NCBI GenBank assembly: GCA_016935315.1
Contig: JAFGRD010000078.1
Location: forward strand, 1 to 64,000
Reading direction: 5' to 3'
Length of the DNA: 64,000 nt
Source: Pirellulales bacterium
GTDB lineage: Bacteria; Planctomycetota; Planctomycetia; Pirellulales; Thermoguttaceae
The notes under the pieces were generated by a model. The model ran no database searches. It had not been told where the DNA came from and saw only the letters and a list, made by a program, of their open reading frames with translations. The position numbers were made by a program, and so were the translations under genes. Positions 26,121 to 36,041 of this stretch are shown piece after piece; the first letter of the stretch is position 1; the number at the start of each line of letters is the position of its first letter.

Positions 26121-29100
26121 GTGCTGCGCCGCCTGAAGAACTCGTTCTCCACCACGTACCGCAAACACGCCCAACGCAAGTCCTCCGCGGCGGGGTCCGC
26201 GCGCGTGCGGCAAACCCGGGCGACATTCGAGTCGCTCGAGCCGCGGCTGGTGCTGGACATCGGCCCGCTGCTGATCAGCGAGTTCATGGCCGACAACGTC
26301 ACCGGCCTGACCGACGGCCATGGCGAGACGTCCGATTGGATCGAGGTCCACAATCCGACCGACCGGGCCGTGGATCTGCTGGGCTGGTTTCTGACCGATG
26401 ACGAGGCCGACCTGACCAAGTGGGCCTTTCCGGCGGTGTCGCTCAATTCCGGCGACTATCTGGTCGTTTTCGCCAGCGGCCAGGAGGTAAACGACCACGT
26501 CGATCCGCTGGGTTACCTCCATACGAATTTCCGGCTTGACGCCGGCGGCGAGTATCTGGGGCTGGTTCGCCCCGACGGCGTGACCGTTTCGCACGCCTAC
26601 GCGCCCGAATACCCCCGTCAGCGCGAAGACATCTCATACGGCGTGGCCCAAGGCGCTGCGGGGCTGGCTCGGGAAGCGACCGGGCTGAAGTATCGGGTGC
26701 CCGAAAGCAGCGATGCGTCGCTCGGCACGACCTGGACCGCCGCCGACTTCGACGATTCCTCGTGGACCGGGCCGAGCTTGCCACCGCCGGTGTTGATCAG
26801 CGAGATCGGCACGGAGACGACCGATTTCGTCGAGATTCAGAACCTTTCCGATCGCGTGATTGACACGTCGGGCTGGGTCGTGGCGATCAACTATCCGCTG
26901 GGCACGCTCCCCCTGATCAACAACCGCAACACGATCCTCTGGGAACTTCCCGACTGGATGGCTCCCGGCGAACTGCTCTACCGAAACGACGTCGCGACGG
27001 ACCCCGACCACTACTGGGGCGAAGGGATCTCGTGGAGGACCACCGGGGTCGGCTGGGCGATGATCGTCGATGATCGGGGAACGGTGGTCGATTTCGTCGT
27101 GTGGAACTACCCGGCGGAGGAGATCGCCTCGATGTCGGTCAACGTCAACGGTTTCGACGTCAGCGGGGCCGGCGCCTGGTTGGGCGACGGCGCGCCGCCG
27201 CCGATCCAGTCCGGGACCTCGCTGCAGCGACACGGCACGACGGACCACAACAGCGCCGTTGATTTCACCTTCGTCGGCCCGATCACCATGGGTGCGCAAA
27301 ACGCCGAGTTGACGGCGCCCTTCACCGGCCCCGAGACACCCAGCCTCGGTTTCGAGTTGAACCCGCCAGGCGTGCAACCCGCCGTGCTGTTGGACGTGGG
27401 AGAGGCGATGCACGGGGTGAACGCCTCGCTTTGGACCCGGCTGACGTTCGACGCGGACGATCTGCTGTTGATGGACGCGATGCGGCTGCGGATCAAGTAC
27501 AACGACGGGTTTGTGGCCTACCTCAATGGCCACCGCGTGGCGTCGCGCAACGCGCCGGCCACCCCGGCGTGGAACGCGGCCGCCGTGGCCGCGCGCACAC
27601 CCGAAGAGTCACTGGTGTCCGAAGAGATCGATCTGAGCGAGTTCCTGCACCTGCTGCGGCCGACCGACAACGTGCTGGCGGTGCACGGGCTCAACGCGGC
27701 CGCCGCCGACGGCAACTTCCTGATCCTGCCGGAAGTCATCGTCACCGGGCCGCGATACTTCGGCGAGCCCACGCCGCGCGAGCCCAACGGGCCGGGTTTC
27801 ATCAGCTTCGTCGCCGACACGCAATTCAGCGTCGACCGGGGCTTCTACGACCAGCCGTTCGACGTCGAGATCACGACCGGCACGGCGGGCGCCACGATCC
27901 GCTACACGCTCGACGGCAGCGCCCCCACCAAGGAAACCGGCTTCGAGTACAGCGGCCCGATCCGGATCAGCACGACCACGACCTTGCGGGCGGCGGCGTT
28001 TCGGCCGTTCTATCAACCCTCGGACGTCGATACGCAGACGTACATCTTCCTCGCTCACCTCCAGTCGCAGAACGGCGCCGGGCTGCCGCAGACCTGGGGC
28101 ACCTACGTCTACAACAACCCGGGCCAGCCCGTGCCGGCCGACTACCGGTTCGATACGTCGATCGCCGACCTGGACGACCTGCGGACGATTCCCTCGCTGT
28201 CGCTGGTGGTCGATCCGGAGGATCTCTGGGGCGCCGCGTCGGGCATTTACTCCCACCCGCTTTCCGAAGGCATCGCCTGGGAACGCGCCGCGTCGGTCGA
28301 GTTGATCAACCCCGAAGGCGAAACCGAATTCCAGGTCAACGCCGGCGTGCGGATCCACGGCGGATGGGGTCGCCGCCCCAGCCAGAATCCCAAGCACTCG
28401 TTCCGCCTGTTGTTCAAACGCGACTACGGGCCGGCACGACTGGAGTATCCGCTGTTCGGCGACGAGGCGGTCGACAGCTTCGACACGGTCGTGCTGCGGG
28501 CGGGATTCAACGACTCGTGGGCCACCGGCGCCGGCTCCAGCGAGTGCTATCTGCAGGACCCCTGGGCCGCGCGGACGCAGAACGACATGGGCGGCTATGG
28601 CCCGCACGGCACCTGGGTCCATCTCTACGTCAACGGGCTTTACTGGGGGCTCTACAATCCGGTGGAGCGTCCCAACGCGGCCTTTGCCGCCAGCTATTTC
28701 GGCGGCGAAGAGGAGGAGTACGACGCCTATCGCACGGGAGGGCTGATCGACGGCAACACGGCGGCCTGGAGCCAACTGCTCAGCACGGTCCGCCAGAGCC
28801 CGATCAACTACGACGCGGTCCAACAGCTCCTCGACGTGCCCAACTTCATCGACTACATGATCTTCAACCAGTTCGGCGGCAACTGGGACTGGCCGCACAA
28901 CAACTGGTACGCCTCGCGGCATCGCACGCCCGAGGGAAAATGGTACTTCCATAGCTGGGACGCGGAGGGGTGCATCAGCGATCTCGACTCGAACCGGGTC
29001 AACAACTACGGCGACAACGGGCCGGGCGAGGTCTACCAGCGGCTGCGTGCGCTGAGCGAGTTCAAGATGGATTTCGCCGATCACATCCACCGTAACCTCT

Positions 29101-31946
29101 TCAACGACGGGATGCTCACGCCGTCGGCCAACGTCGAGCGGATCAACTTGCTGGCCTCGCAGATCGATCGCGCGATCGTCGGCGAGGCCGCCCGCTGGGG
29201 ACACGGCATGACCCGCGGCAATTGGGTCAACCAGGTCAACTGGCTCCGCAACAGTTACTTCCCGCAGCGAAACAGCAGAATGCTGGGCCAGTACCGTGCC
29301 GCCGGGCTCTATCCGGACACGCACGCGCCCGAGTTGAACCGGCACGGCGGGATCATCGAGTCGGGCTTCCGGATGACGCTGGAGAACCTCAACGGCAGCG
29401 GCACGATCTACTACATGCTCGACGGCTCCGACCCGCGGCGGCCCGGCGGGGCGATCCGCAACGGGGCCCTGGTCTACGGCAGCCCCGTCACGCTGATGGC
29501 CAGCACGACGGTCAAGGCCCGGGTGCTCAACGGCGGCGAGTGGAGCGCCTTGACCGAGGCCGAGTTCTTCGTCGATCTGCCGGCTTCGGCGGCCAGTCTG
29601 GTGGTTGCCGAGCTGAACTACAATCCCTTCGATCCCACGCCCGGCGAACGGGCGGCCGGCTACACCGACAACGACGACTTCGAGTTCGTCGAGCTGTGCA
29701 ACGTCGGCTCCGAGACGATCGACCTGAGGGAAGTCCGTTTCACCGACGGGATCGATTTCGACTTCGGCAGCCACATGGAGCGGCTGGCCGCCGGCGAGTC
29801 GATCGTGGTAGCGCAAAACGTCGACGCCTTTCGGGCACGCTACGGCGCGGCGATTCGCGTGGTCGGCGGCTACGACACGCGACTGGACAACAATGGGGAG
29901 CGGCTGGTGCTGACCGACCGCTTCGGCGAGCCGATCTTCGATTTCCGCTACAACGACGCGGGCAACTGGCCGGGCCGGGCCGACGGCAACGGGGCCACGC
30001 TCGAGCTGATCGATCCGGCGGCCGTTCCGCAGACCCTGCCCGAGCGGACCGACTTCCTCAGCGACGGCGACCGCTGGCGCAGCAGCACCGAGTATGGCGG
30101 CTCGCCCGGCGCCGCGGGCCTCGGCCCCGTGGTCGACGTGGTGATCAACGAGGTGCTCACGCACACCGACGACCCGCTGACCGACGCGATCGAGTTGCAC
30201 AACACGACCGGCGCGGCAATCGACATCGGCGGCTGGTACCTCAGCGACTCGGCTACCGGGTACGACAAGTTCCAGATTCCCGCCGGCACGGTCATTCCGG
30301 CCGGCGGCTACGTGTTCTTCACCGAGGCCGACTTCAACCCCACGCCGCTGGATCCCGGCCCGAACGACTTTGCCCTGGACGGGGCCCACGGCGACGATGT
30401 CTGGCTGCTCGAGGCCGACGCGACCGGCCGGCTGCGCCGGTTCGTCGACCGCGTGGAGTTCGGCGCGGCGGCCAACGGCGAGTCGTTCGGCCGCTGGCCC
30501 GACGGCTCGGGCGATCTCTATCCGATGGTTGCCCGCACATTCGGCTCTCCCAACTATCAGGACAACGGCCCGCGCGTCGGGCCGGTGGTGTTCAGCGAGA
30601 TCCAGTTCGACCCCGACGTGCCCAACGGGGACGACCTGGAGTTCGTGGAGATCTACAACGACGCAGGGGCGGCGGTCGATCTGACCGATTGGCGGATTCG
30701 CGGCGGGATCGATTTCGACTTCGCCGTCGGGAGCGTGCTCGCTGTCCGATCGGCCTTGGTTGTCGTGCCGTTCGACCCGGACGATCCGGGCAACGCGTCG
30801 CGGCTGTCGGCTTTCCGCGCGCACTACGGGATCGACGAGACCGTGCTGCTGGTGGGCGGGTATTCCAATCGGCTCAGCGATACGGGCGAACGGATCGTGT
30901 TGCAGCGGCCGGATCAGCCGCCCCCGGACGAGCCCGACTTCGTGCCGCGCCTGGTCGAAGACGAAGTGACCTACGACGGCGCGTGGTACGCGGAGCCCGA
31001 CGGCGGCTGGGACATCCACGGCTCGCTCAGCCGGCTGGCGGCGAAGGGCTGGGGCGACGACCCGTCCAGTTGGACCTCGACCACGCCGACGCCCGGCACC
31101 GCGCCGTTGCTGCAGACGGCGCCCGCGGTGGTGGGCCGCTATGTCTTCTACAACCAATCGGCCTTCGACGGGTACGACGGGTCGGCCAATGCGGCGGACG
31201 ACAGTGCGATCCCCTCCGACAAGGCGGCCCTGCTGCCCGGCCAGACGGCCACGTTTGCCAACTACACCAGCTACAGCCGCGGCATCAACGGCCTGATGGT
31301 CGACATCGCCGGCCTGCCGAGCGGGGCCGTGCTCGGGGCCGACGATTTCCTCTTCCGCACGGGCAACAACGCCGATTTGGGCACCTGGACCACCGCCCCG
31401 ACGCCGTCGCTGATCATGGTGCGCCCGGGCGCGGGCCTGGGCGGGGCCGATCGCGTGACCATCCTTTGGCCTAACCATGTTGTGCGAAACCAGTGGCTGC
31501 AAGTGACCGTGCTGGCCGGGGCCGAGACGGGCCTGTCCGACGACGACGTGTTCTACTTCGGCAACGCCGCGGGCGAAGCGGGCAACTCGACCCTCGACGC
31601 GAAGGTCAACGCGTCCGACATGCTCTTGGCGCGGAACAACCCCCGGACATTTCTGAACCCGGCCCCGATCGACTTTCCCTGCGACTACAACCGGGACGCG
31701 CGGGTCGACGCCGCCGACATGCTCGTCGCGCGGAACAACCAGACGCACTTCCTCAACGCGCTGCGGCTGATCACGGTCCCCTCGGCCAAGGCGGCCTCCG
31801 GCGAGGCGCCGTTGTCCGAAGAAGCGACGGCGGAGCCCGTCGATTGGATGTATGAGCTTGCGGCGATTGCCGCCGACGGGCAGCCGCAGAAGGACGCCGC
31901 GGCCAAGGACGCCACCGACCGGTTTTGGAGTCTGTACTCGCCGTAA
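26121..31946 (+). CDS. Giant secreted CotH-kinase protein with five lamin-tail domains and dockerin-like C-terminus
   Basis: A 1941-residue exported protein. The start GTG 26121 follows GGGAG. A basic N-terminus leads to FESLEPRLVLD, a LEPR-XLL-type motif. Lamin-tail domains, recognisable by xxISEFMADN...DWIEVHNPT...GWFLTD, occur near residues 50, 225, 1157, 1340 and 1490. A CotH-like domain spans about 690-1040 (GVRIHGGWGRRPSQNPKHSFRL, then FIDYMIFNQFGGNWDWPHNNWY, then YFHSWDAEG). Chitobiase-C-like segments (RYTLDGSAPT near 595, YYMLDGSDPRRPGG near 1095) flank it. The last 270 residues match the end of the giant at 18676, including two dockerin-like sites. CotH proteins can be atypical protein kinases; activity here is unproven. 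Confidence 0.9.
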   Translation: MLRRLKNSFSTTYRKHAQRKSSAAGSARVRQTRATFESLEPRLVLDIGPLLISEFMADNVTGLTDGHGETSDWIEVHNPTDRAVDLLGWFLTDDEADLTKWAFPAVSLNSGDYLVVFASGQEVNDHVDPLGYLHTNFRLDAGGEYLGLVRPDGVTVSHAYAPEYPRQREDISYGVAQGAAGLAREATGLKYRVPESSDASLGTTWTAADFDDSSWTGPSLPPPVLISEIGTETTDFVEIQNLSDRVIDTSGWVVAINYPLGTLPLINNRNTILWELPDWMAPGELLYRNDVATDPDHYWGEGISWRTTGVGWAMIVDDRGTVVDFVVWNYPAEEIASMSVNVNGFDVSGAGAWLGDGAPPPIQSGTSLQRHGTTDHNSAVDFTFVGPITMGAQNAELTAPFTGPETPSLGFELNPPGVQPAVLLDVGEAMHGVNASLWTRLTFDADDLLLMDAMRLRIKYNDGFVAYLNGHRVASRNAPATPAWNAAAVAARTPEESLVSEEIDLSEFLHLLRPTDNVLAVHGLNAAAADGNFLILPEVIVTGPRYFGEPTPREPNGPGFISFVADTQFSVDRGFYDQPFDVEITTGTAGATIRYTLDGSAPTKETGFEYSGPIRISTTTTLRAAAFRPFYQPSDVDTQTYIFLAHLQSQNGAGLPQTWGTYVYNNPGQPVPADYRFDTSIADLDDLRTIPSLSLVVDPEDLWGAASGIYSHPLSEGIAWERAASVELINPEGETEFQVNAGVRIHGGWGRRPSQNPKHSFRLLFKRDYGPARLEYPLFGDEAVDSFDTVVLRAGFNDSWATGAGSSECYLQDPWAARTQNDMGGYGPHGTWVHLYVNGLYWGLYNPVERPNAAFAASYFGGEEEEYDAYRTGGLIDGNTAAWSQLLSTVRQSPINYDAVQQLLDVPNFIDYMIFNQFGGNWDWPHNNWYASRHRTPEGKWYFHSWDAEGCISDLDSNRVNNYGDNGPGEVYQRLRALSEFKMDFADHIHRNLFNDGMLTPSANVERINLLASQIDRAIVGEAARWGHGMTRGNWVNQVNWLRNSYFPQRNSRMLGQYRAAGLYPDTHAPELNRHGGIIESGFRMTLENLNGSGTIYYMLDGSDPRRPGGAIRNGALVYGSPVTLMASTTVKARVLNGGEWSALTEAEFFVDLPASAASLVVAELNYNPFDPTPGERAAGYTDNDDFEFVELCNVGSETIDLREVRFTDGIDFDFGSHMERLAAGESIVVAQNVDAFRARYGAAIRVVGGYDTRLDNNGERLVLTDRFGEPIFDFRYNDAGNWPGRADGNGATLELIDPAAVPQTLPERTDFLSDGDRWRSSTEYGGSPGAAGLGPVVDVVINEVLTHTDDPLTDAIELHNTTGAAIDIGGWYLSDSATGYDKFQIPAGTVIPAGGYVFFTEADFNPTPLDPGPNDFALDGAHGDDVWLLEADATGRLRRFVDRVEFGAAANGESFGRWPDGSGDLYPMVARTFGSPNYQDNGPRVGPVVFSEIQFDPDVPNGDDLEFVEIYNDAGAAVDLTDWRIRGGIDFDFAVGSVLAVRSALVVVPFDPDDPGNASRLSAFRAHYGIDETVLLVGGYSNRLSDTGERIVLQRPDQPPPDEPDFVPRLVEDEVTYDGAWYAEPDGGWDIHGSLSRLAAKGWGDDPSSWTSTTPTPGTAPLLQTAPAVVGRYVFYNQSAFDGYDGSANAADDSAIPSDKAALLPGQTATFANYTSYSRGINGLMVDIAGLPSGAVLGADDFLFRTGNNADLGTWTTAPTPSLIMVRPGAGLGGADRVTILWPNHVVRNQWLQVTVLAGAETGLSDDDVFYFGNAAGEAGNSTLDAKVNASDMLLARNNPRTFLNPAPIDFPCDYNRDARVDAADMLVARNNQTHFLNALRLITVPSAKAASGEAPLSEEATAEPVDWMYELAAIAADGQPQKDAAAKDATDRFWSLYSP

Positions 31947-31978
31947 GGACCCGTAAGGGAATGAGTTGGGTCCCGCCC

Positions 31979-33184
31979 ATGCACGTGCTCTTCGTCCACC
32001 AGAACTTCCCCGCCCAGTTTGGCCACGTGGCGGGCTATCTGGCCCGGGAGAAGGGTTTTCGCTGCACGTTCGTCTCGGAGCGTCCGGCGGGCACGGCCGG
32101 CGACGTGGAGCGGATCCAATACCACAAGCGGGGCGGGGCGACGGCCAAGAACCACTATTGCAGCCGCACGTTTGAAAACGCCATCTGGCACACTCACGCC
32201 GTCTACGAGGCCCTGAAGCAGCGGCCCGACGTGAAGCCGGATCTGATCGTGGGCCACTCGGGGTTCGGCTCGACGCTCTTCCTGCGCGAGCTCTACGACT
32301 GCCCGATCATCAACTACTTCGAGTATTTCTACCGGCCGGTGGGCTCCGACATGGACTTCCGGCCCGACTTCCCGTCGCACGAGTTGAACCGGCTGCGGTC
32401 GCGGGCGCGCAACGCGATGTTGCTGCTGGATCTCGAGAACTGCGACGCCGGCTACAGCCCCACGCGGTGGCAGCGCGACCGGCTGCCGGAGCTGTTTCAC
32501 GAGAAGGTGCAGGTGATCTTCGACGGCATCGACACGGGGCTTTGGCGACCGTACGAGGACGTGCCGCGGCGGCTGGGCGATCGGGCGATCCCGGAAGGCA
32601 CGCGGGTGGTGACCTACGCGGCCCGGGGATTCGAGTCGATGCGGGGCTTCGACGTCTTCATGAAGGCGGCCAAGCGGCTCTGCGACCGGCGCGACGACGT
32701 GGTTTTCGTGGTCGTTGGCGAAGACCGGATCTGCTATGGCGGTGACGACCAGATCACGGGTGAGAAGTCGTTCAAGGATTGGGTGCTTCGGCAGGACGAT
32801 TACGATCCGTCGCGGTTCATCTTTCCCGGGCGCGTTCCACCGCCCGAGCTGGCGAGGCTTTTTTCCTTGAGCGATCTGCACATTTACCTGACGGTGCCGT
32901 TCGTGCTCTCCTGGTCGCTGATGAACGCCCTGGCCTGCGGCGCGACGGTGCTGGCGTCCGACACGGGCCCGGTGCGGGAGATGATCGAGCACGAGAAGCA
33001 GGGGCTGCTGTTCGATTTCTTCGACGTTGACGCCCTGGTAGCGGCGGCGGACAAGGTGCTTGACGATCCGGCCGCGTTTTGCGCCCTGGGCGAGGCCGGC
33101 CGCCAGATGATCCGGCAGCAATACAGCCTGCCCGACTGCCTGGCCAGAATGTTGCGGCTTTATGAGGAAGTGCTCGGGCGGTGA
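31979..33184 (+). CDS. GT4-family glycosyltransferase
   Basis: A GT-B sugar transferase of about 401 residues that would use a nucleotide sugar to extend a surface glycan. It starts with the Rossmann strand MHVLFVHQNFPAQFGHVA at ATG 31979; an in-frame ATG at 31961 is the alternative. The N-terminal half carries GHSGFGSTLFLRELY and YFEYFYRP. The C-terminal half has IFDGIDTGLWRP, a second Rossmann strand (VVTYAARGFESMRGFDVFMKAA) and the donor-site region SLMNALACGATVLASDTGPVREMIEHEKQGLLFDFFD, the usual E-x7-E-type area. It follows the CotH gene by 32 bases and could be co-transcribed; glycosylation of the upstream surface protein is one possibility. Confidence 0.88.
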   Translation: MHVLFVHQNFPAQFGHVAGYLAREKGFRCTFVSERPAGTAGDVERIQYHKRGGATAKNHYCSRTFENAIWHTHAVYEALKQRPDVKPDLIVGHSGFGSTLFLRELYDCPIINYFEYFYRPVGSDMDFRPDFPSHELNRLRSRARNAMLLLDLENCDAGYSPTRWQRDRLPELFHEKVQVIFDGIDTGLWRPYEDVPRRLGDRAIPEGTRVVTYAARGFESMRGFDVFMKAAKRLCDRRDDVVFVVVGEDRICYGGDDQITGEKSFKDWVLRQDDYDPSRFIFPGRVPPPELARLFSLSDLHIYLTVPFVLSWSLMNALACGATVLASDTGPVREMIEHEKQGLLFDFFDVDALVAAADKVLDDPAAFCALGEAGRQMIRQQYSLPDCLARMLRLYEEVLGR

Positions 33185-33212
33185 GGCTTCCCACGCGATT
33201 CCGGATGGAACC

Positions 33213-34056
33213 ATGCCTGACGACTCGCCGTTTCCCTTCCGCTTTGCCGGCCAGTTGCGTCCTTCGCAGCAAGACGCGGCGGAGATCGCCCGGCGGCGGC
33301 GCAGCGCTGGCCACCTTGCACGACTCGGCGCTGGAGACGCTGCACCGCCTGCGCGACCGTGGCGTGGGGCTGGTGATTCTCGACGAATGTCACCACCTGA
33401 TGAGCCACTGGGGCCGTGTGCTGGCCGAACGCCGGCTGCCCACGGGCACAGTGAAGAGCTGGCGGCATTTCGAGCGGCGGGACCCGGTGCCTGGTCGGCA
33501 CCCGCGGTCTGCTGGGCGAAGGTTGGGATGCGCGGAAGGTCAACGTGCTGGTCAACCTGGCCGCGGTGACCACCTCCACTTCGGTCCGGCAGCTCCGCGG
33601 CCGCTCGATCCGGCTCGACCCCGACGAACCCGAGAAGCTGGCCGACAACTGGGATATCGTTTGCCTGGCCCCGGAATTTGCCAAGGGGCTGGACGACTAC
33701 CGCCGGTTCATCACGCGGCACGAGGCCAGGTTGCTCGGCGGGCGATACGGGTTGCAGGTGAGCGAGCGGGCCGGGGGCTACGTGCGGGTGTTCATCGAAC
33801 AGGCCGCCCCGCCCGACGCCGCCCTGTTCGCCGAGTCGTTGTACGAGGCCCTGGGGCCGCTGGCTCAGCCCCGGTACGTGATCCCCCGCTACGTCGACGA
33901 GTTGCCCTGCTGTACACCCGGCATTGGAACGCGCACGTCAGCCCCGGCGAGGCCGTCTATGCCCATCAGGGTGAAGGTCGCCAACTGCTGGAGCAGGCGC
34001 GGCGCAGCGGGCGGACTCCGAAGAATGCGATTCGCCAAAAGAACGTATTTCTCTGA
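33213..34056 (+). pseudogene. Frameshifted and deleted superfamily 2 (DEAD/DEAH-type) helicase
   Basis: Three reading frames together recall one helicase. Frame one opens at ATG 33213 with MPDDSPFPFRFAGQLRPSQQDAAEIA, a typical helicase N-terminus. It shifts to a frame with GVGLVILDECHHLMSHWG, the Walker B DECH box. It then shifts to GTRGLLGEGWDARKVNVLVNLA and TSTSVRQLRGRSIRLDP, helicase motifs V and VI. The tail returns to the second frame (LLYTRHWNAHVSPGEAVY). The Walker A region and most of motifs I-III spacing are missing, so an internal deletion accompanies the shifts. No single product is possible. It follows the glycosyltransferase by 28 bases and converges on a TolC-like gene. Confidence 0.85.
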
Positions 34057-34059
34057 CGC

Positions 34060-34077
34060 GCCTGCCCAAGGGCAGGC
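34060..34077. terminator. Small perfect hairpin between convergent genes
   Basis: GCCTGCCC and GGGCAGGC flank a two-base centre, so seven or fewer pairs can form. It lies between the helicase relic and the stop of the TolC-like gene. No T-tract follows on either strand, so termination is only inferred. Confidence 0.4.
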
Positions 34078-34078
34078 C

Positions 34079-35539
34079 CTACGGCGCGGCGGTGATCGCC
34101 GTACCCACCGCTCGCTCCAGCGACGCCAGCGTCTGTTCGCGAAGCGCCACGCGCCGGTGGTAGTCGATCCGGAACCTCAGCAGGGACTGGTAGCTTTCGA
34201 TCATCTGCTGAAACTCCAGCTTGCCGACGCGATAGGCTTCGATGGAAAGCTCCAGCGTCGGTTCGGCGCGCTGGAGAACTTGCGTCCGGAGGATCTCCAA
34301 CACGCGCTGGTGCTGCACGACCTGCGCGGAGAGACCGTAGATCTCCGTGCGCATCTGATCGAGCTTTGCGTCCAACTGGCGCGAGCTGCGGGCCGTTTTG
34401 CATTGCGCCTCGCGGACCGCGGCGTCGAGTCGGCTCCGATACAGAGGCAGGTTGACGCCCACGCCGAGCGAGAATGCATCTTCGCCGGTCGCCACCGGGC
34501 TGAGGCCCGAGGAGCCAATCCCAAACCAGTTGAAACTCACCGTGGCGTCCGGCCAGTAGTCCCGTCGCGCCAGCGAGACGGAGGTCCGATCGCGCACGAC
34601 TTCGCGACGCTGCGCGTCCAGTTCCGGCTGACAGGATTCGGCCACGGCGGTCAGCGTCTCGGCCGTCTCGGTCACTCGGGGTCGTGTCGCGTCCATGGCG
34701 GCTTCGATTCGCGTGTCTCCCGGCAAGTGCAGGATCCCGGCCAGTCGCGCCTGGGCCGCGATCTTGGCCTGCTGGAGCTCCACGAGCTGCATCTGCAAAC
34801 TCGAGACCTCGATTTCGGCACGGTAGACGCTTTCCAGCCCGGCCTGGTTCGTGCGATGCTTGGCCCGCACGATCGCCACGACGTCCTGCAACCGAGGCTC
34901 GAGCAAGCGGGTTGCCTCGATCGCCCGGCTGAGAAAGGCGACGTCGTAGTATGCCCTCTTCACGCGCTCCACGACCCCCAGTTCGACGGCGGTCGCCCTG
35001 GCATAGGCGGCCATGGCATCGTGATAGGCTACCTGGCTGCGCAACGCCCGCTTGCCGTGGAAAGGAAACGCCTGCGAGAGACTCATCGCGATTTCCTGCG
35101 GGCCGGCAGCCGTTTGGATCGCCTCCAACAGGGCCATGGTGGTCAACTGGGGGTCCGGCAGCGAGGCGGCCTGCGGCACGCGAGCTCCGGCTGCCCGGGC
35201 GGCATATCGGGCGGCTTGGACCTCGGGGTTGTGGGCCAAGGCGTGCTCGATCAGGGTCTCCAGCGGGGTCGCATCCATCACGGCCGAGCCCGGGGACGCC
35301 GGATCAGTCGCCACGTTGCGCGTGGCAGAGTATTCCGGTGGCGCAAGCCGAGGGGCATAAGAAGATAATGCCACGTGGGTCGGAGCCGGGGAGTGCGGGA
35401 TTGACGTTCGCGCTCCGGAGCGAATCTGGATGACAGCAGGCAGGCGCGCAACCCGCTCGGCAGCCGGCACCGCGCCCGAAGCGGTGCAAACCAATGCAAC
35501 CGGCAGCAACGACAAGACCGACAGGTTTCGCCGCAGCAC
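34079..35539 (-). CDS. TolC-like outer membrane efflux protein
   Basis: An outer-membrane factor that forms a trimeric channel for tripartite efflux pumps or type I secretion. The 486-residue product starts at GTG 35539 (AGGAG, 6-base spacer) with a signal peptide (LSVLSLLPVALVCTASGAVPA). A long region of about 70 residues follows before the OEP domain. Two related halves then carry the classic pattern: LETLIEHALAHNPEVQAARY, heptad-rich helices, a strand with SLSQAFPFHGKR, and in the second half DYWPDATVSFNWFG and SLGVGVNLPLYRSRLDAAVREA. No periplasmic adaptor or pump gene is next to it, so its partner is unknown. A tandem repeat array lies upstream. Confidence 0.9.
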   Translation of the reverse strand: MLRRNLSVLSLLPVALVCTASGAVPAAERVARLPAVIQIRSGARTSIPHSPAPTHVALSSYAPRLAPPEYSATRNVATDPASPGSAVMDATPLETLIEHALAHNPEVQAARYAARAAGARVPQAASLPDPQLTTMALLEAIQTAAGPQEIAMSLSQAFPFHGKRALRSQVAYHDAMAAYARATAVELGVVERVKRAYYDVAFLSRAIEATRLLEPRLQDVVAIVRAKHRTNQAGLESVYRAEIEVSSLQMQLVELQQAKIAAQARLAGILHLPGDTRIEAAMDATRPRVTETAETLTAVAESCQPELDAQRREVVRDRTSVSLARRDYWPDATVSFNWFGIGSSGLSPVATGEDAFSLGVGVNLPLYRSRLDAAVREAQCKTARSSRQLDAKLDQMRTEIYGLSAQVVQHQRVLEILRTQVLQRAEPTLELSIEAYRVGKLEFQQMIESYQSLLRFRIDYHRRVALREQTLASLERAVGTAITAAP

Positions 35540-36041
35540 GGCAGACTCCTGGTTCGACCGAGGTTTCTTTGGATCTGCACTTTCTGAAGAAACGGCACAA
35601 TCCCACTACTCCCTATTGTCGGTTCCGACGGCCACGGACCTTGGGTGGAATGGCATCGGGGATCTCGGCCGGCTCATGGCGTTGGGCCGTTTCCACGGCA
35701 ACCCGAACCGACCGTGAGCTACGATTAAAAAAGTGCGAAGACAGATTGGCTGCCGCGAATGACAGGCGTCTGGGAGCGAGACAGGCGTTTGGGGGAGAGA
35801 CAGGCGTCCGGGAGAGAGAGACAGGCGTCCGGGAGAGAGACGGGCGTCCGGGAGAGAGACGGGGCGTATTGCCGGGTGCCTTGCATGCGGGCTTCTCAAT
35901 CTCCGAAGCCCGCCCACCCCATTGATCAACAGCATCGGTGAACGGCGAGGGCCGATCTTTTCGGGAACTCAGATCGACGGTACTCCGCGGCGGAAGGGGC
36001 GCGTGGCGGACGCCTGAGAAAGCCTTACGGAGCGATGAACC
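35540..36041. other. Intergenic region with a tandem repeat array
   Basis: About 500 bases between the divergent TolC-like and HDOD genes. It contains the 19-base tandem array at 35761-35866. Besides that I see only short frames without ribosome binding sites. Promoters for both genes must lie here, but I cannot place them with confidence. Confidence 0.5.
35761..35866. repeat. Five-plus tandem 19-base repeats
   Basis: Units of GACAGGCGTCCGGGAGAGA begin at 35761, 35780, 35799, 35820 and 35839, and a partial sixth at 35858. Variation is limited to a few bases, and a two-base GA insertion follows the third unit. The array is purine-rich on this strand and lies in the 5' region of the HDOD gene. 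Confidence 0.85.

Noticed and set aside
27609-31748. A 1379-codon open frame on the minus strand
   Set aside because: Antisense to the CotH/lamin-tail gene. The translation is rich in Arg, Val and His with no recognisable motif.
33181-34056. A single 291-codon helicase ORF
   Set aside because: Only parts of this frame look like helicase; the motifs lie in three frames, so it is a pseudogene.
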